A stretch of 64,000 nt of DNA, taken from Pseudoxanthomonas wuyuanensis (GTDB lineage: Bacteria > Pseudomonadota > Gammaproteobacteria > Xanthomonadales > Xanthomonadaceae). The stretch is from the NCBI RefSeq assembly GCF_900215535.1, contig NZ_OCND01000002.1, forward strand, positions 535,604-599,603, written 5' to 3'. Under the pieces are notes generated by a model, which saw only the letters and a list, made by a program, of their open reading frames with translations, was not told where the DNA came from and made no database searches. The translations under genes were made by a program, and so were the position numbers. This document shows positions 35,863-45,096 of this stretch, one piece after another (position 1 is the stretch's first letter; each line of letters begins with the position of its first letter).

Positions 35863-36492
35863 TCAGGGCTTCGGCCCCTCCGCCTTCGGCGTGCCATGCG
35901 CCCCGTCTTTGGCCGGAGTTGACGACTCTTCGTTTCCCTCTCCTCGCTGCCCGCGCTGCAACTGCGGCGCGAAGAGCTGACCCAGCGACGTAGCGGCTGT
36001 TGGCATGGTGGCGCTCTTTTCGATCAGCTTCTCCACCGCGCTGGCGAACTCTGGAGAGGTCATGGCGCCATTGGCGTGCAGCTGGCAGAGATAGAACAGC
36101 CCAGTGTCCAAGTAGGCCGTGCGCTCCGTGGACACGCTGAGGGCCATGACCGCATTGCTCACTGCCAGCGCGGCACCGGCAAGCTCTTTCCCCTCAGCAT
36201 TGGCCGTGGGATCGGCGAGCTTAAGGGCCGCGTCAGAGAGAGACCCTGAGGCTTCAACCGAAGTCGCACCGGCAGTCATCGCACGTTGCATGCAGATGGG
36301 ACCGCGACCGGCCTTGGGACCATACGCAATCGCAGCTGAAACGTCACTTGACCACACGAACAACGAACCGATGGTGCTCTCTATATCCCCTTTGACAGAG
36401 ACCTGGGACTTCTTGAATTTGACAGGTACGCAACCCATGCAGAGCACGGCTGTGGCTGCGGTTGCTAGTAGCAACGCATTGATGCGAGACAT
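35863..36492 (-). CDS. Prophage-encoded lipoprotein of unknown function
   Basis: The 209-residue protein has a signal peptide and lipobox VLCMGC (Cys about 21). The mature part is helical and Ala-rich, with a charged C-terminal tail (about 180-209). The start at 36492 matches the signal peptide; the longer frame to 36624 does not. It lies between the lysogenic module and gene D on the late strand. As a phage-coded lipoprotein it is a candidate for superinfection exclusion or host-surface change. Confidence 0.75.
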   Translation of the reverse strand: MSRINALLLATAATAVLCMGCVPVKFKKSQVSVKGDIESTIGSLFVWSSDVSAAIAYGPKAGRGPICMQRAMTAGATSVEASGSLSDAALKLADPTANAEGKELAGAALAVSNAVMALSVSTERTAYLDTGLFYLCQLHANGAMTSPEFASAVEKLIEKSATMPTAATSLGQLFAPQLQRGQRGEGNEESSTPAKDGAHGTPKAEGPKP

Positions 36493-36684
36493 TCGATTTT
36501 CCCCTGAAACGTTGCCCGGCGGCGGCGGGCTGTGATGCCGCATGCGTCCAAGGGAAGGTGCAGGCCTACCTTGGCAAACGTCCGGAGGGAGGGTAATAGC
36601 GAACTGCCATCGCGCGCAACTCACGGACGGTACGCGAAGCGAGTATCGCCCACTGTGTTGGCGCCCACCTGGATTGATGCCGGC

Positions 36685-37686
36685 CTACGCGCCAACGATG
36701 GTTTCCAGTTCCAGAGCGGTGGTAAACCCCGCCGAGCCGGTGATGGTGTGAGTCGTGCGCGCCAGCAGCCATTCGCCATCGATGCCGGCTTTGAAGCCCG
36801 CCACGGTGATGCGCTGTTCCGGGTACAGGTCGGCGCGGCCCAGGGCCAGGATGAGGGCGAACTTCGCGGCGCCGCGCTGGATTCGCTGCCATTCCGCGTT
36901 CGCCTGTTCGCGCGCCTCGGCCTCGCTGCTGTAGGACTCGCGCAGGCGCTTGGCGTTGCCGCTTTGGCCGACCAGTACGGACTTGCGCTGCGCCTCTGCC
37001 TTGTCGTGCCAATAGGCGCGCACGCCGGTATAGACATCACGGTCGGCGGTTGAATAGCGGTGCTGGTCGCCGCTGGCGCGTGTGATGGTCGCGCCCGGCA
37101 GCACGTTACCGGTGGGAGTTGTGCCTGCACCGATGGGAGCGAAGATCAGCGCGCCGGCCTTGACGGTGGCCACCGCGTCATACCGCTTCGCCAGCCGCGT
37201 GAGGAGGTTGGCATCGCTCTCTTCCGTCTGGTCCAGGTGCGAGATAGCGATACTGGCCAGCGCCGGGGCGATGCGCGCCTGTAGGCCATGTTCGCCGGCC
37301 AGATTGCGCAAGATGGCGCCCAGCGTGGTGTCGTGCCAGCTGCGTTCGTGGCGCGTGCGTAGCGGTTGAGTGAGATCAGCGCTGCGGGCGCGCACGGTGA
37401 TCACGTCCGGCGCGCCGCTGTGCTCGACCTCATCGACTTTGAAGCTGCCCTTGTCGACCAGGCCGGCGTCCCGCCAGCCGATGGCCGCCTGCAGCAGTAC
37501 GCCTTTGCGCGGCAATGCCAACGCGCCGTCGTGGTCGTGGAGCCGAAGCTCCAACTGGTCGGCCTCGCCGCCCCGGCATTCGGTGAGGGTCAGATCGAGC
37601 AGCCGTGGCTTGAGGCGTTCGGTCAGGTCGACGCCCGGCAGCACCACGCGCCACGCCGGTATCGCGTAAGGGGCAACGCTACTCAC
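36685..37686 (-). CDS. D: Phage late control / tail protein D
   Basis: The 333-residue P2 gpD homologue (VPGVDLTERLKPRLLDLTLT near the N-terminus, GATITRASGDQHRYSTADRD in the middle) belongs to the baseplate-hub/VgrG-like gpD family. It caps the tail tube and takes part in tail assembly. It overlaps U by four bases at the end of the tail operon. Confidence 0.92.
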   Translation of the reverse strand: MSSVAPYAIPAWRVVLPGVDLTERLKPRLLDLTLTECRGGEADQLELRLHDHDGALALPRKGVLLQAAIGWRDAGLVDKGSFKVDEVEHSGAPDVITVRARSADLTQPLRTRHERSWHDTTLGAILRNLAGEHGLQARIAPALASIAISHLDQTEESDANLLTRLAKRYDAVATVKAGALIFAPIGAGTTPTGNVLPGATITRASGDQHRYSTADRDVYTGVRAYWHDKAEAQRKSVLVGQSGNAKRLRESYSSEAEAREQANAEWQRIQRGAAKFALILALGRADLYPEQRITVAGFKAGIDGEWLLARTTHTITGSAGFTTALELETIVGA

Positions 37687-38090
37687 GCGCCACCGCCCGT
37701 ATTGGCCGACTGTGCGTCATCGGTGCGCAGCAGGGTGAGCTGAAACTCGATGCGCCGCGGCGTACCGTCATCGAACTGCAGGGTCTGCGTCTCGCGTTGG
37801 GACGTGATCACGAACGCGCCCAGCACCTCGCCGGTACCGGTGACCAGCGCCAGCGGCCGGCCTTCGCCGGCCAGCTGGCGCAGCAGCGCGAGGGAGGCGG
37901 GCTTGCCGGTGAATTCCGGCGCCACGATGCCACTGAGTTCGATGGTTTCCTCGCCGGGACCGACGTACTGGTGCGCGGCGCGTGCGCCGATGCGCTCACT
38001 GGCGGCGTGACGCCAGCTCAGCGAGCGCTCCAACTGCTGGTAGGCCAGCTGCGGGAGAGAAAACACGAACGTGCCCAACGCCATCAACAT
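37683..38090 (-). CDS. U: Phage tail protein U
   Basis: The 135-residue protein begins MLMALGTFVFSLPQLAYQQL, as in the P2 gpU family, which joins tail tube and sheath ends. MLM offers ATG at 38090 or 38084. It lies between T and D, as in P2. Confidence 0.92.
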   Translation of the reverse strand: MLMALGTFVFSLPQLAYQQLERSLSWRHAASERIGARAAHQYVGPGEETIELSGIVAPEFTGKPASLALLRQLAGEGRPLALVTGTGEVLGAFVITSQRETQTLQFDDGTPRRIEFQLTLLRTDDAQSANTGGGA

Positions 38091-38100
38091 GTGGAATGCC

Positions 38101-40968
38101 TCAGTCCTCGTAGTCGCCCAGGCGGGAGCGGGTGCGGGCCTGCTTCTCCCGCTGCAATCGCTCAATCTCGGCGCGCACCGCCAGCGCAATGTCTTGCGCG
38201 GGCGCGCCTGCGCCGACCTGAATCGTGATGTGGAAAGTGTCGCCACCGGTCTGGACAACCGGCCGTACGCTTGTGATCGGTTCGCGGTGGTCGACGGCGA
38301 CCGCAGGCGCTGCCAGCGCGCCCAGCGCGACACCGGCGCCCGCCTGCCGCAGACGCTGGCCCATGCCGGCCATCGCCTGCAATGGGCCGCCCTGCGCGCG
38401 CACGAGGCCGTTGGCGAAGCCTTGCATCGTGAACTGGCCGAACTGGGCGAACACGCGCGACGGACTGCGGATGCCCAGCAGCGACTTGAAGCGGGTAATC
38501 ACGCCGCCGCCCACACCGCTGATCGCGTCGCCGGCCTTGCCGAGCATCGATTTGATGCCGTTGATGAGGCCCGTGACCATGTCCACGCCGGCCTGCATCA
38601 TCTTGGCTGGCCAGCCGGCGAGGACCTGGTTGATACCCGACCACATCGCCTGCAGTCCGGCACGGATCTTCACACCGTCGCCGGAGAAGATGCCTGTGAC
38701 CAGCGACCAGGCCCCCTGGACGTAAGACCAGATGCCGCCCATGACGCGAACGATCACGCTGTGCACGGTCATGAAGGCCGAGGCCATCCAGCCCACCCCC
38801 TTCACCAGCATGCCGATCGAGGTCGTCAGTACCGTGCCCAGCATCTGGCCGAACGTGCGGCCGTAGCCGGTGGCCGCCTGCAACTGCTCGTTGCTGGCTT
38901 GAAATGGCGCGAACAGTTGTTCAATCCAGTTCCACGCCTTGCCCATGGCACCGCTGATCATGTCCCACAGCGGCGCCAGTGGCGCCAGCGCGGTGCGCAG
39001 CTCGGCCATCACTGGCGCTGCGGCGTCAGACAGGCCTTGCCACACGCCGACCATAAAGGCCTTGATGGGTTCCCAGTACTTCCATACCAGCGCGGCGACG
39101 AGGGCAATGGCGGCACCGATGGCCAGCACCGGTGCGCTGACGCCGCCCAGCAGCGGCAGCAGCAGGCGGGTGCCGTTGAGCAGCCACGGCAATACGCGCC
39201 CGGCCAACTGGCCCAGGGTGCCCAGTAGCGACATGAACCCTTGGCCGCCGCTCAGGATCGCCACGGCATGGTGGATCTGCGAAAAGGCCATGGCCGCGAA
39301 GCCGCCGGCGACCAGCAGGCCGCCCAGTACGGTGACCAGGGCCGTGCCACCCACGACCACGCGCGCGATGCCACGTACCAGCTCGGGGTTGGCGCGGATC
39401 CACTCCACCGCGCGGCCCACGACTTCGCTGGTGCGCGTGGCCAGCGTCTTGAAGTCCGGGATCAGCGTTTGCCCGATGGACTGCGCCATCACCAGCGCCG
39501 TGTTCTTCAGCAGCTGTAGCGTGTTTTCTGACGTGGCCACCCGCGCGGCGTACTCGGCTTGCATGCTGCCGGCGTACTGCTGCGCATCGGCCACCTTGTC
39601 GAAGTTGGTAGCCAGCAGTTCCAGGTTGGTCAGCAGAGGGGCGATGGCGCCAATCGACTCGCGGCCGAATAGCGTGGTCATCGTGGCGGCCTGCTCGGCC
39701 TTGGGTAGCTGGCGCAGCTTCTGCAGCACGGACATGATCGCGCCGCCGGCATCGTCCTGCAGCGAGCGGGCCATCTGCACTGCGTCCACGTCGATGGCTT
39801 TGAACGCGGCGCGCTGGCGCTTGGTCGCCGCCGATCCGGACGCCAGCGTGAGCAGCATGTTCTTGATGCCCGTGGCCGAGACTTCGGACTGGATGCCCAT
39901 ACCGGCCACGGTGGACGCCAGCGCGGCCAGTGGGCCGGACTGCAGGCCGGCAACTTCGCCCAGCGCGCCGATGCGATTCACCACCTCGCTGATCTGCCGC
40001 ACGTTCGCCGGGCCGGTGTTGCCCAGGTAGTTGATGCGGTCGGCCAGTTGCACAACGGCGTCCTGATTCATCCGGAACGCGGTGCGCCAGGTGGCCATGG
40101 TCTGGCCGGCGTCCTCGGCAGTGGTGTCGAACGCCACGCCCATTTGGGTGGCGTCTTCGGCGAAGCGCAGCAACTCGCTGCGCGCGATGCCCGCCTGGCC
40201 CGCCGCCGCCACGATCTGCGCAATCTGCTCCGGCAGCATCGGCAAGCGACGCGACAGGTCCTGCACGTCCCAGCCCATTTGCCGGAAGGCCTCGGGCGTT
40301 GGGAAGTCCACCACCTTGCGCACGTCGGCCATGGCCGACTCGAAGGCCATGGCCTTGGCCAGCGGCAGCATTTCCGCTTGCAGGGCGCGCTGGCCCGCAA
40401 ACGCCGCGCCCGCCCCGTGGAGCGCCGTCGACATACCGGCCCGATGAATCTTTGCCGCCGTGGCGGAGGCGCGCTGCAGGCGCCCCAGCTGCGCTTTCTG
40501 TTCGCCCAGCTTGCGGTTGGCGGTGTCGATTTCGCCGGAGAGTCGGTGCTGGTGGACGGCCAGGCGGTGGGTGTCGATACCGGAGGCGGCCAATGCCTGG
40601 CGCTGCGCGGCCAGCGCGTTGCGCTGACGGTCTTCCTGCTGCACCAGCTTGCCGAGGTGTGCGGCCTGGTGTTTCAGCTCTCGCGTGAGTTTCTTACTCG
40701 GCTCGGCCGTCCGGTTGTATTGGGCGGTCAACTCGGCCAGATGGCGGCGCTGGGCCTGCAAGGCCTGCGAGGTGCCGCCCACTTGCGTTTCCAGCGAGCG
40801 GAACGAATCCATGGCGCGCTGCTGGTGGTTGAGCTTGCGCAGCACGCTTTGTTGCGTACGGATGGCGTTGGCCACGCCCTTGCTGCCGGCCATGATGCGA
40901 CGGAACGGCCCGGTGGCCTTGTCGATGGCGGCGAGGACAACGGAGAGCTTGAGTTCGTTGCCGCCCAT
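38101..40968 (-). CDS. T: Phage tail tape measure protein T
   Basis: The 955-residue protein has a long N-terminal coiled coil (about 1-190), a TP901-type core (about 190-480), hydrophobic segments around 540-640 and a C-terminal region with RSPSRVFAQFGQFTMQGFANG. Tape measure proteins set tail length. Position after E/E' and before U is exactly P2-like. Confidence 0.94.
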   Translation of the reverse strand: MGGNELKLSVVLAAIDKATGPFRRIMAGSKGVANAIRTQQSVLRKLNHQQRAMDSFRSLETQVGGTSQALQAQRRHLAELTAQYNRTAEPSKKLTRELKHQAAHLGKLVQQEDRQRNALAAQRQALAASGIDTHRLAVHQHRLSGEIDTANRKLGEQKAQLGRLQRASATAAKIHRAGMSTALHGAGAAFAGQRALQAEMLPLAKAMAFESAMADVRKVVDFPTPEAFRQMGWDVQDLSRRLPMLPEQIAQIVAAAGQAGIARSELLRFAEDATQMGVAFDTTAEDAGQTMATWRTAFRMNQDAVVQLADRINYLGNTGPANVRQISEVVNRIGALGEVAGLQSGPLAALASTVAGMGIQSEVSATGIKNMLLTLASGSAATKRQRAAFKAIDVDAVQMARSLQDDAGGAIMSVLQKLRQLPKAEQAATMTTLFGRESIGAIAPLLTNLELLATNFDKVADAQQYAGSMQAEYAARVATSENTLQLLKNTALVMAQSIGQTLIPDFKTLATRTSEVVGRAVEWIRANPELVRGIARVVVGGTALVTVLGGLLVAGGFAAMAFSQIHHAVAILSGGQGFMSLLGTLGQLAGRVLPWLLNGTRLLLPLLGGVSAPVLAIGAAIALVAALVWKYWEPIKAFMVGVWQGLSDAAAPVMAELRTALAPLAPLWDMISGAMGKAWNWIEQLFAPFQASNEQLQAATGYGRTFGQMLGTVLTTSIGMLVKGVGWMASAFMTVHSVIVRVMGGIWSYVQGAWSLVTGIFSGDGVKIRAGLQAMWSGINQVLAGWPAKMMQAGVDMVTGLINGIKSMLGKAGDAISGVGGGVITRFKSLLGIRSPSRVFAQFGQFTMQGFANGLVRAQGGPLQAMAGMGQRLRQAGAGVALGALAAPAVAVDHREPITSVRPVVQTGGDTFHITIQVGAGAPAQDIALAVRAEIERLQREKQARTRSRLGDYED

Positions 40969-40989
40969 CTCAGGCGGCTCCGAACGGGA

Positions 40990-41109
40990 TTAGCGCGTGC
41001 GCTTTCCGTGTACGGCGTTGCCGATGCGGCGGTAGACCGGCGCCAGCGCCGCGAACGTCACGCCCAGCACAAGCAGGGCGACGGCGGCAATGAGGATTAG
41101 GGTGACCAT
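40990..41109 (-). CDS. 39-residue single-helix membrane protein between E' and T
   Basis: A short frame from ATG 41109 codes 39 residues with one hydrophobic helix (MVTLILIAAVALLVLGVTFA) and a basic tail ending GKRTR. It fills the gap between the E' and T frames. It is too short to identify, but its amphipathic design argues against chance. Confidence 0.5.
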   Translation of the reverse strand: MVTLILIAAVALLVLGVTFAALAPVYRRIGNAVHGKRTR

Positions 41110-41124
41110 GGGCGCACATTACCA

Positions 41125-41238
41125 CTACTCCGCTCCGCTCCGTTCCCGGGCGCGCTCGCGCCACGCCATCAGCTCATCCAAGGTCCATTCGTCCATCACC
41201 GGGGGCGGCCAGTGGAAGATGGCCGCCACGTCTGCCAT
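41125..41238 (-). CDS. E': GpE'/GpE-family small tail protein (C-terminal part of E+E')
   Basis: The 37-residue frame MADVAAIFHWPPPVMDEWTL... ends MAWRERARERSGAE. This is the hallmark of the P2 GpE family. It can be made from its own ATG at 41238 or as the tail of a frameshifted E+E' fusion, because the -1 frame from the slippery site in E runs into it without a stop. Confidence 0.88.
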   Translation of the reverse strand: MADVAAIFHWPPPVMDEWTLDELMAWRERARERSGAE

Positions 41239-41246
41239 GGCGTTCT

Positions 41247-41579
41247 CTACGCGGGCAGGGACGCTCGCTCCGCCTTGGTCATGAAAAAACCCGACAGCAC
41301 CGTGGCCACGGCGAGCAGGTCGGCCGGGTCGAGGTTGCCCACGTCGTGCGCGGTCAGCGTCGGTGTGGTGATGCGCGGCAGCACGGTCTGCAGGGCGCCC
41401 ACGTCCAGCTGCAGCAACTGGGCCAGCGGCACGCCGCGCAGCTCGCCGGTACGCGGCTTGCGCAGGGTCACGCCGGTGATCTCCTGATCGCCGCGGCGGA
41501 GCGGCTCATCCAGCGCCACGAAGTTCGGGTCAGCGGCGGGCGCGGCGGTGGCGTTGGGGTTGGCTTTCTGGTTGGACAT
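41247..41579 (-). CDS. E: Phage tail assembly protein E
   Basis: The 110-residue protein begins MSNQKANPNATAAPAADPNF, contains RRGDQEITGVTLRKPRTGEL and ends GFFMTKAERASLPA. It matches P2 gpE, a tail assembly chaperone that is made in two forms through -1 frameshifting. Confidence 0.92.
   Translation of the reverse strand: MSNQKANPNATAAPAADPNFVALDEPLRRGDQEITGVTLRKPRTGELRGVPLAQLLQLDVGALQTVLPRITTPTLTAHDVGNLDPADLLAVATVLSGFFMTKAERASLPA
41283..41289 (-). other. Programmed -1 frameshift site T-TTT-TTC
   Basis: On the minus strand gene E reads GGT TTT TTC ATG. A -1 slip on TTTTTTC continues as CAT GAC CAA and so on through GTA GAG AAC GCC ATG into the E' frame with no stop. P2 uses the same kind of T-run slippery site at this place to make E+E'. 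Confidence 0.85.
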
Positions 41580-41635
41580 TGCGGTTGCTCTCTCGGGAGG
41601 AAGGAAAGGCCCGGCGCAAGACCGGGCCGCTGGGG

Positions 41636-42145
41636 TCAGGTGCCGACGGCGCGGCGCTGTTCGGAAAGGCGATCCACGCCGCCGACGATCTCGATCATGT
41701 TCACCAGGTCGATCTCGATCTCGACCACGCCATTGACGCTCAGCTTGTAGTAGCTGCACGCGGTCTTGACGGTGAACTCGGTGTCGTCGCCGGCCTTGGC
41801 ATCGCCCATGTCGATTTCCTCGTGGCGGCCGCGCATGACCACCTCGACGGCGTCGACGGCGCCGGTGTCGTCACGCTGGTAGGCACCGGCGTAACGCAGC
41901 TGCACGCCGTTGTGTCGCGTCACACCGTACTGGCGGAGAACCGAGCGCATGAAGCCGCCGAACTTGGATTCGATCTCCAGGCCGTTCTGGCCCATGTCGA
42001 TCTTGATCGGGCCATTCATGCCGCCGCCGCGGTACTCCTCCATGGCGCGCGTCAGTACCGGCAGCTTTACCGAGGCGACTTGGCCGAGGTAGCTCTCGCC
42101 ATCGCCGAACATGTTGAAGTTCTTGAGCTTGCGGGGCAGGGACAT
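41636..42145 (-). CDS. FII: Phage major tail tube protein FII
   Basis: The 169-residue protein begins MSLPRKLKNFNMFGDGESYL, the P2 FII family opening. It forms the inner tube of the contractile tail. It lies 40 bases after FI in the tail operon. Confidence 0.95.
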   Translation of the reverse strand: MSLPRKLKNFNMFGDGESYLGQVASVKLPVLTRAMEEYRGGGMNGPIKIDMGQNGLEIESKFGGFMRSVLRQYGVTRHNGVQLRYAGAYQRDDTGAVDAVEVVMRGRHEEIDMGDAKAGDDTEFTVKTACSYYKLSVNGVVEIEIDLVNMIEIVGGVDRLSEQRRAVGT

Positions 42146-42185
42146 TGCAGGGTTCTCCGAAAAAGGGGCGTGGCGCGGCGGGTGA

Positions 42186-43355
42186 TCAGCCCGTCACGCG
42201 GGTGGCGAAGTCAGCCAGGTACTGGCTGGTGACGCGCTGACGCAAGGTCAGGTTCTCCAGCGGCGGGGTGGGGGTGTAGTCGTAGTCGATGAACAGCTTC
42301 CCGTCCGCCAACGTGGTGGCGCTGTTGGCCGACTCGTCGTACCAGGCGGTGGCGTCGATGATCAGGCCGAGCGATTTCATCTCGCGGAACTTGGCGTTGA
42401 TGGTCTCGATGATGTCGCGGACGGTGGAGGGGTGCATCGGCTTGTCCACGAACAGCGCCACGCCCTCGGCGATGGTGTCGGCCAACACTTGCGCGGTGCG
42501 CACGGCGCTTTCGAAGGCGAACAGCGGCTCAGCGCTGCAGGTGCGCGAGCCCCAGAAGCGGAAGCCGTTGAAATTGACCAGGGTGGTCACGTCGCCGGCG
42601 TTCAGATAGCCAGCGTCCGTGTTTGGGTCTTGCAGATCCCAATGCACGTCGCGGCTGATGCCGGTGACGCCGGCCACAGGCACATTGGACAGGGTCTTGT
42701 TCCAGCCCTGCTGCGCGTCGATTTTTGCGCGCAGGCCCAAGGCGCGCGCCACGGCGAAGGCGGGCGCGGCGGTGCTGGTGCTGCTGTCCCAGGCCACGAA
42801 GTCGGGCCAGATGATCATCAACTCGCGGTCGGCGAAACTGTCGCGGTACAGCACCGCGTCTTCCTTGGTGGCGCTGGTGCCCGCACTGACGTAGCCCATG
42901 GCGCGCAGCTTCTTGGCGACCACGGCCAGCGCGACCGCGACCGGTTCGGTGTCCAACCCGGGAGCGCCCAGGATGCGCGGCTTGACGCCGAGTTGGGCCT
43001 GCGCCGCGAGCAACGCTTGCAGGCCGGTGTAGTTGCCGCCGGTGGTGGCGCCGATGACGTTGGTTGTGGTGGCAGCGTCGTCGACGCCGTCCTCCACACG
43101 GACCACGACGACGAGCGGGTCGGCCTGATCGGCGATGCCCTGCAGGGCCGCGCCCAGCGTGCCGGTGGCGCCGCTCAGGCCGATGGCGCCTTTCACGTCG
43201 GTGATCAGCGCTGGCTTGTTGAGGGGGAATACGGTGGCGTCGGCGCCGGCACCCGTGGCCACCAGGCCGATGATGGCGGTGGAGATGGTGCGGATTGGGC
43301 GCACGCCCTGGTTGATTTCGACAACGCGAACGCCGTGGTGGTACTGGTCAGTCAT
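42186..43355 (-). CDS. FI: Phage tail sheath protein FI
   Basis: The 389-residue protein has the sheath signature (YHHGVRVVEINQGVRPI at the start, FRFWGSRTCS and DYDYTPTPPLENLTL toward the end). It polymerises around the tail tube and contracts on infection. Length is as in P2 (396). Confidence 0.96.
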   Translation of the reverse strand: MTDQYHHGVRVVEINQGVRPIRTISTAIIGLVATGAGADATVFPLNKPALITDVKGAIGLSGATGTLGAALQGIADQADPLVVVVRVEDGVDDAATTTNVIGATTGGNYTGLQALLAAQAQLGVKPRILGAPGLDTEPVAVALAVVAKKLRAMGYVSAGTSATKEDAVLYRDSFADRELMIIWPDFVAWDSSTSTAAPAFAVARALGLRAKIDAQQGWNKTLSNVPVAGVTGISRDVHWDLQDPNTDAGYLNAGDVTTLVNFNGFRFWGSRTCSAEPLFAFESAVRTAQVLADTIAEGVALFVDKPMHPSTVRDIIETINAKFREMKSLGLIIDATAWYDESANSATTLADGKLFIDYDYTPTPPLENLTLRQRVTSQYLADFATRVTG

Positions 43356-43373
43356 GGCAATGCTCCGGGCGGG

Positions 43374-43724
43374 TCAGGTGGCGCGGAAAGTCAGGGGAAG
43401 AGTCAGGCGGGTGTAGTCGGTAGAGGCCGGCACGTCGGTTCGGCGCCCCTCGACGGTGACGGTGAATGCGCCGGGCTCGGTGCCCGGTGCCACGTCGACC
43501 TTGCTCAGCTCGATGCGCGGCTCCCAGCGCATCAGCGCGGTGGCGATGGCGCCGTAAAGCATCAGCCGTGTGGCGCCGTTGAACGGGGCGTCGATCAGTT
43601 CGGGCAGCAGCGAACCGTAGTCGCGGCGCATCACACGCGAGCCAATCGGCGTGGTCAGGATGTCCGCGATGGATTGACTCAAGTGGTCGATGCCTTCCAG
43701 CACGCGACCGTCGATGGCGCTCAT
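43374..43724 (-). CDS. W: Baseplate assembly protein W (gp25-like)
   Basis: The 116-residue protein has the T4 gp25/P2 gpW core: SIADILTTPIGSRVMRRDYG and MRWEPRIELSKV. ATG at 43724 is preferred. In P2, W follows V and precedes J; here V-W lie between H and FI. Confidence 0.93.
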   Translation of the reverse strand: MSAIDGRVLEGIDHLSQSIADILTTPIGSRVMRRDYGSLLPELIDAPFNGATRLMLYGAIATALMRWEPRIELSKVDVAPGTEPGAFTVTVEGRRTDVPASTDYTRLTLPLTFRAT

Positions 43725-43729
43725 CCCTC

Positions 43730-44320
43730 TCACTGCGGCGGTCCCGATACGCCGCTGCCGGGCTGGACGTTGGTGTGCGGGTGAGTCTTGAGGCTCTTGC
43801 CGCCCCCGACCACGTCGGTCTGCGCGGTCAGAGTCTGGCTCACGTCGGCGTCGCCGTTGACCTGCGTGTGGCCGTTGAGGGTGGTGTCGCCGTTGACGGT
43901 GAAGGGGCCATTGACCGTCACGCCGCCGTCGGCGGTGAGGGTGGCCTTGCCGCCGCCCGGCAGGGTGGCGACCAATTCATGGTTGCCGTGGTCGTACTGG
44001 ATGACAGCACCGTCTGCGTACTTGACCCGATGCAGCGTTGCGCTGTTGCCGGGGGGCGCAAACTGGGTCGAGTACAGGCCGCGCAGAGCGACCGCGCCGG
44101 TGACATCACCGCCGGGCGACAGCAGTACGACTTGCTCACCCACGGACGGGGAGGACCACTCGATGGTTTCACCGGCGCGCGGCACCAGCCACGGCACGAA
44201 GTCGGAATGGATGTCCCCGGTGGCGATGCGGCACAACCCGCGGTCCAGATCCACGTCGGACACGGTGCCGAAGCGGATCTGATTGTTGGAGGTGCGCGGC
44301 AGATCGCTGGATCGTTGCAT
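43730..44320 (-). CDS. V: Baseplate spike protein V
   Basis: The 196-residue protein has an OB-fold (NQIRFGTVSDVDLDRGLCRI, VLLSPGGDVTGAVALRGLYS) and a beta-helical spike with repeated NGDTTLNGHTQVNGD-type turns. It ends LKTHPHTNVQPG, with the HxH iron site of the P2 gpV tip. It punctures the outer membrane. Confidence 0.93.
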   Translation of the reverse strand: MQRSSDLPRTSNNQIRFGTVSDVDLDRGLCRIATGDIHSDFVPWLVPRAGETIEWSSPSVGEQVVLLSPGGDVTGAVALRGLYSTQFAPPGNSATLHRVKYADGAVIQYDHGNHELVATLPGGGKATLTADGGVTVNGPFTVNGDTTLNGHTQVNGDADVSQTLTAQTDVVGGGKSLKTHPHTNVQPGSGVSGPPQ

Positions 44321-44427
44321 GCCAACGATGGTGCGGGGTTGGCCGTGCTGACGCATCGGGCGCACGTTGTAGGTCGCGGCTATACAGTCGCGCGGCCCTG
44401 GGGCAGTTCAACGGCAGGAGGCCGCGC

Positions 44428-45093
44428 TTATGTGTAACCGGTCGTCGACAGGTACGCGGAAAGCACGGTCGTGGAAACAGTCCCCGTCGATACGCGGCGA
44501 AGCCGTATCGTAATCGTCGCCGAAGCGCTGCGCTCGGTGGCATTGACCGCAGAAAAGTCCGGCAACACGAACCCAACGGTCTGGGTGGCTGACAGGGATT
44601 GGTAGGTGGCGGCCGACGTGGTGACCCGGCGATCCGCACTGCCAGAAGATACAACCTCAAACTGCACTTGATAACCCGACGCACTCTGTCCAGAGGGAAG
44701 CCATGTCCCGGAGGTGGGCGCGGACTGAGGAAAGCTCCCCCGTGTCGTTGCGCCAAACACCGCCCAGGTGCCGTCGCTTCTGAGTGCGACACTCACCTGC
44801 GCGCTGACGGTTTGTTGATTGGTGAGCGCCTGCTCGGAGGCATGCAGTCCCTTGCCGTGCAGCCCTTCAATTACGTATACCGCCGAACCCTTCGCCGCCC
44901 ATAGGTTCGACACGTCGACGCCGGTCGAACTCGTGAATCCGACATTGGCGCGTTTGGAACCGTAGGACAGCGCCGCATATTTCAGCGCAACGCCGCCGCT
45001 GGTCAGCCAGGGCGCCGCCGGGCCGTCGCCCATGATGTCCGGGTCGAACAGGTCATCGAAGTCCACGCCGCCACTGGTGAAATTCTTCGCCAT
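44428..45093 (-). CDS. Phage protein next to tail fibre, unknown
   Basis: The 221-residue protein begins MAKNFTSGGVDFDDLFDPDI, followed by a Ser/Thr-rich beta-pattern sequence. It directly follows H, where P2 has the fibre chaperone G, but it does not look like G. It may be a virion or fibre-associated protein; this is inferred from position only. Confidence 0.7.
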   Translation of the reverse strand: MAKNFTSGGVDFDDLFDPDIMGDGPAAPWLTSGGVALKYAALSYGSKRANVGFTSSTGVDVSNLWAAKGSAVYVIEGLHGKGLHASEQALTNQQTVSAQVSVALRSDGTWAVFGATTRGSFPQSAPTSGTWLPSGQSASGYQVQFEVVSSGSADRRVTTSAATYQSLSATQTVGFVLPDFSAVNATERSASATITIRLRRVSTGTVSTTVLSAYLSTTGYT

Positions 45094-45096
45094 GCG

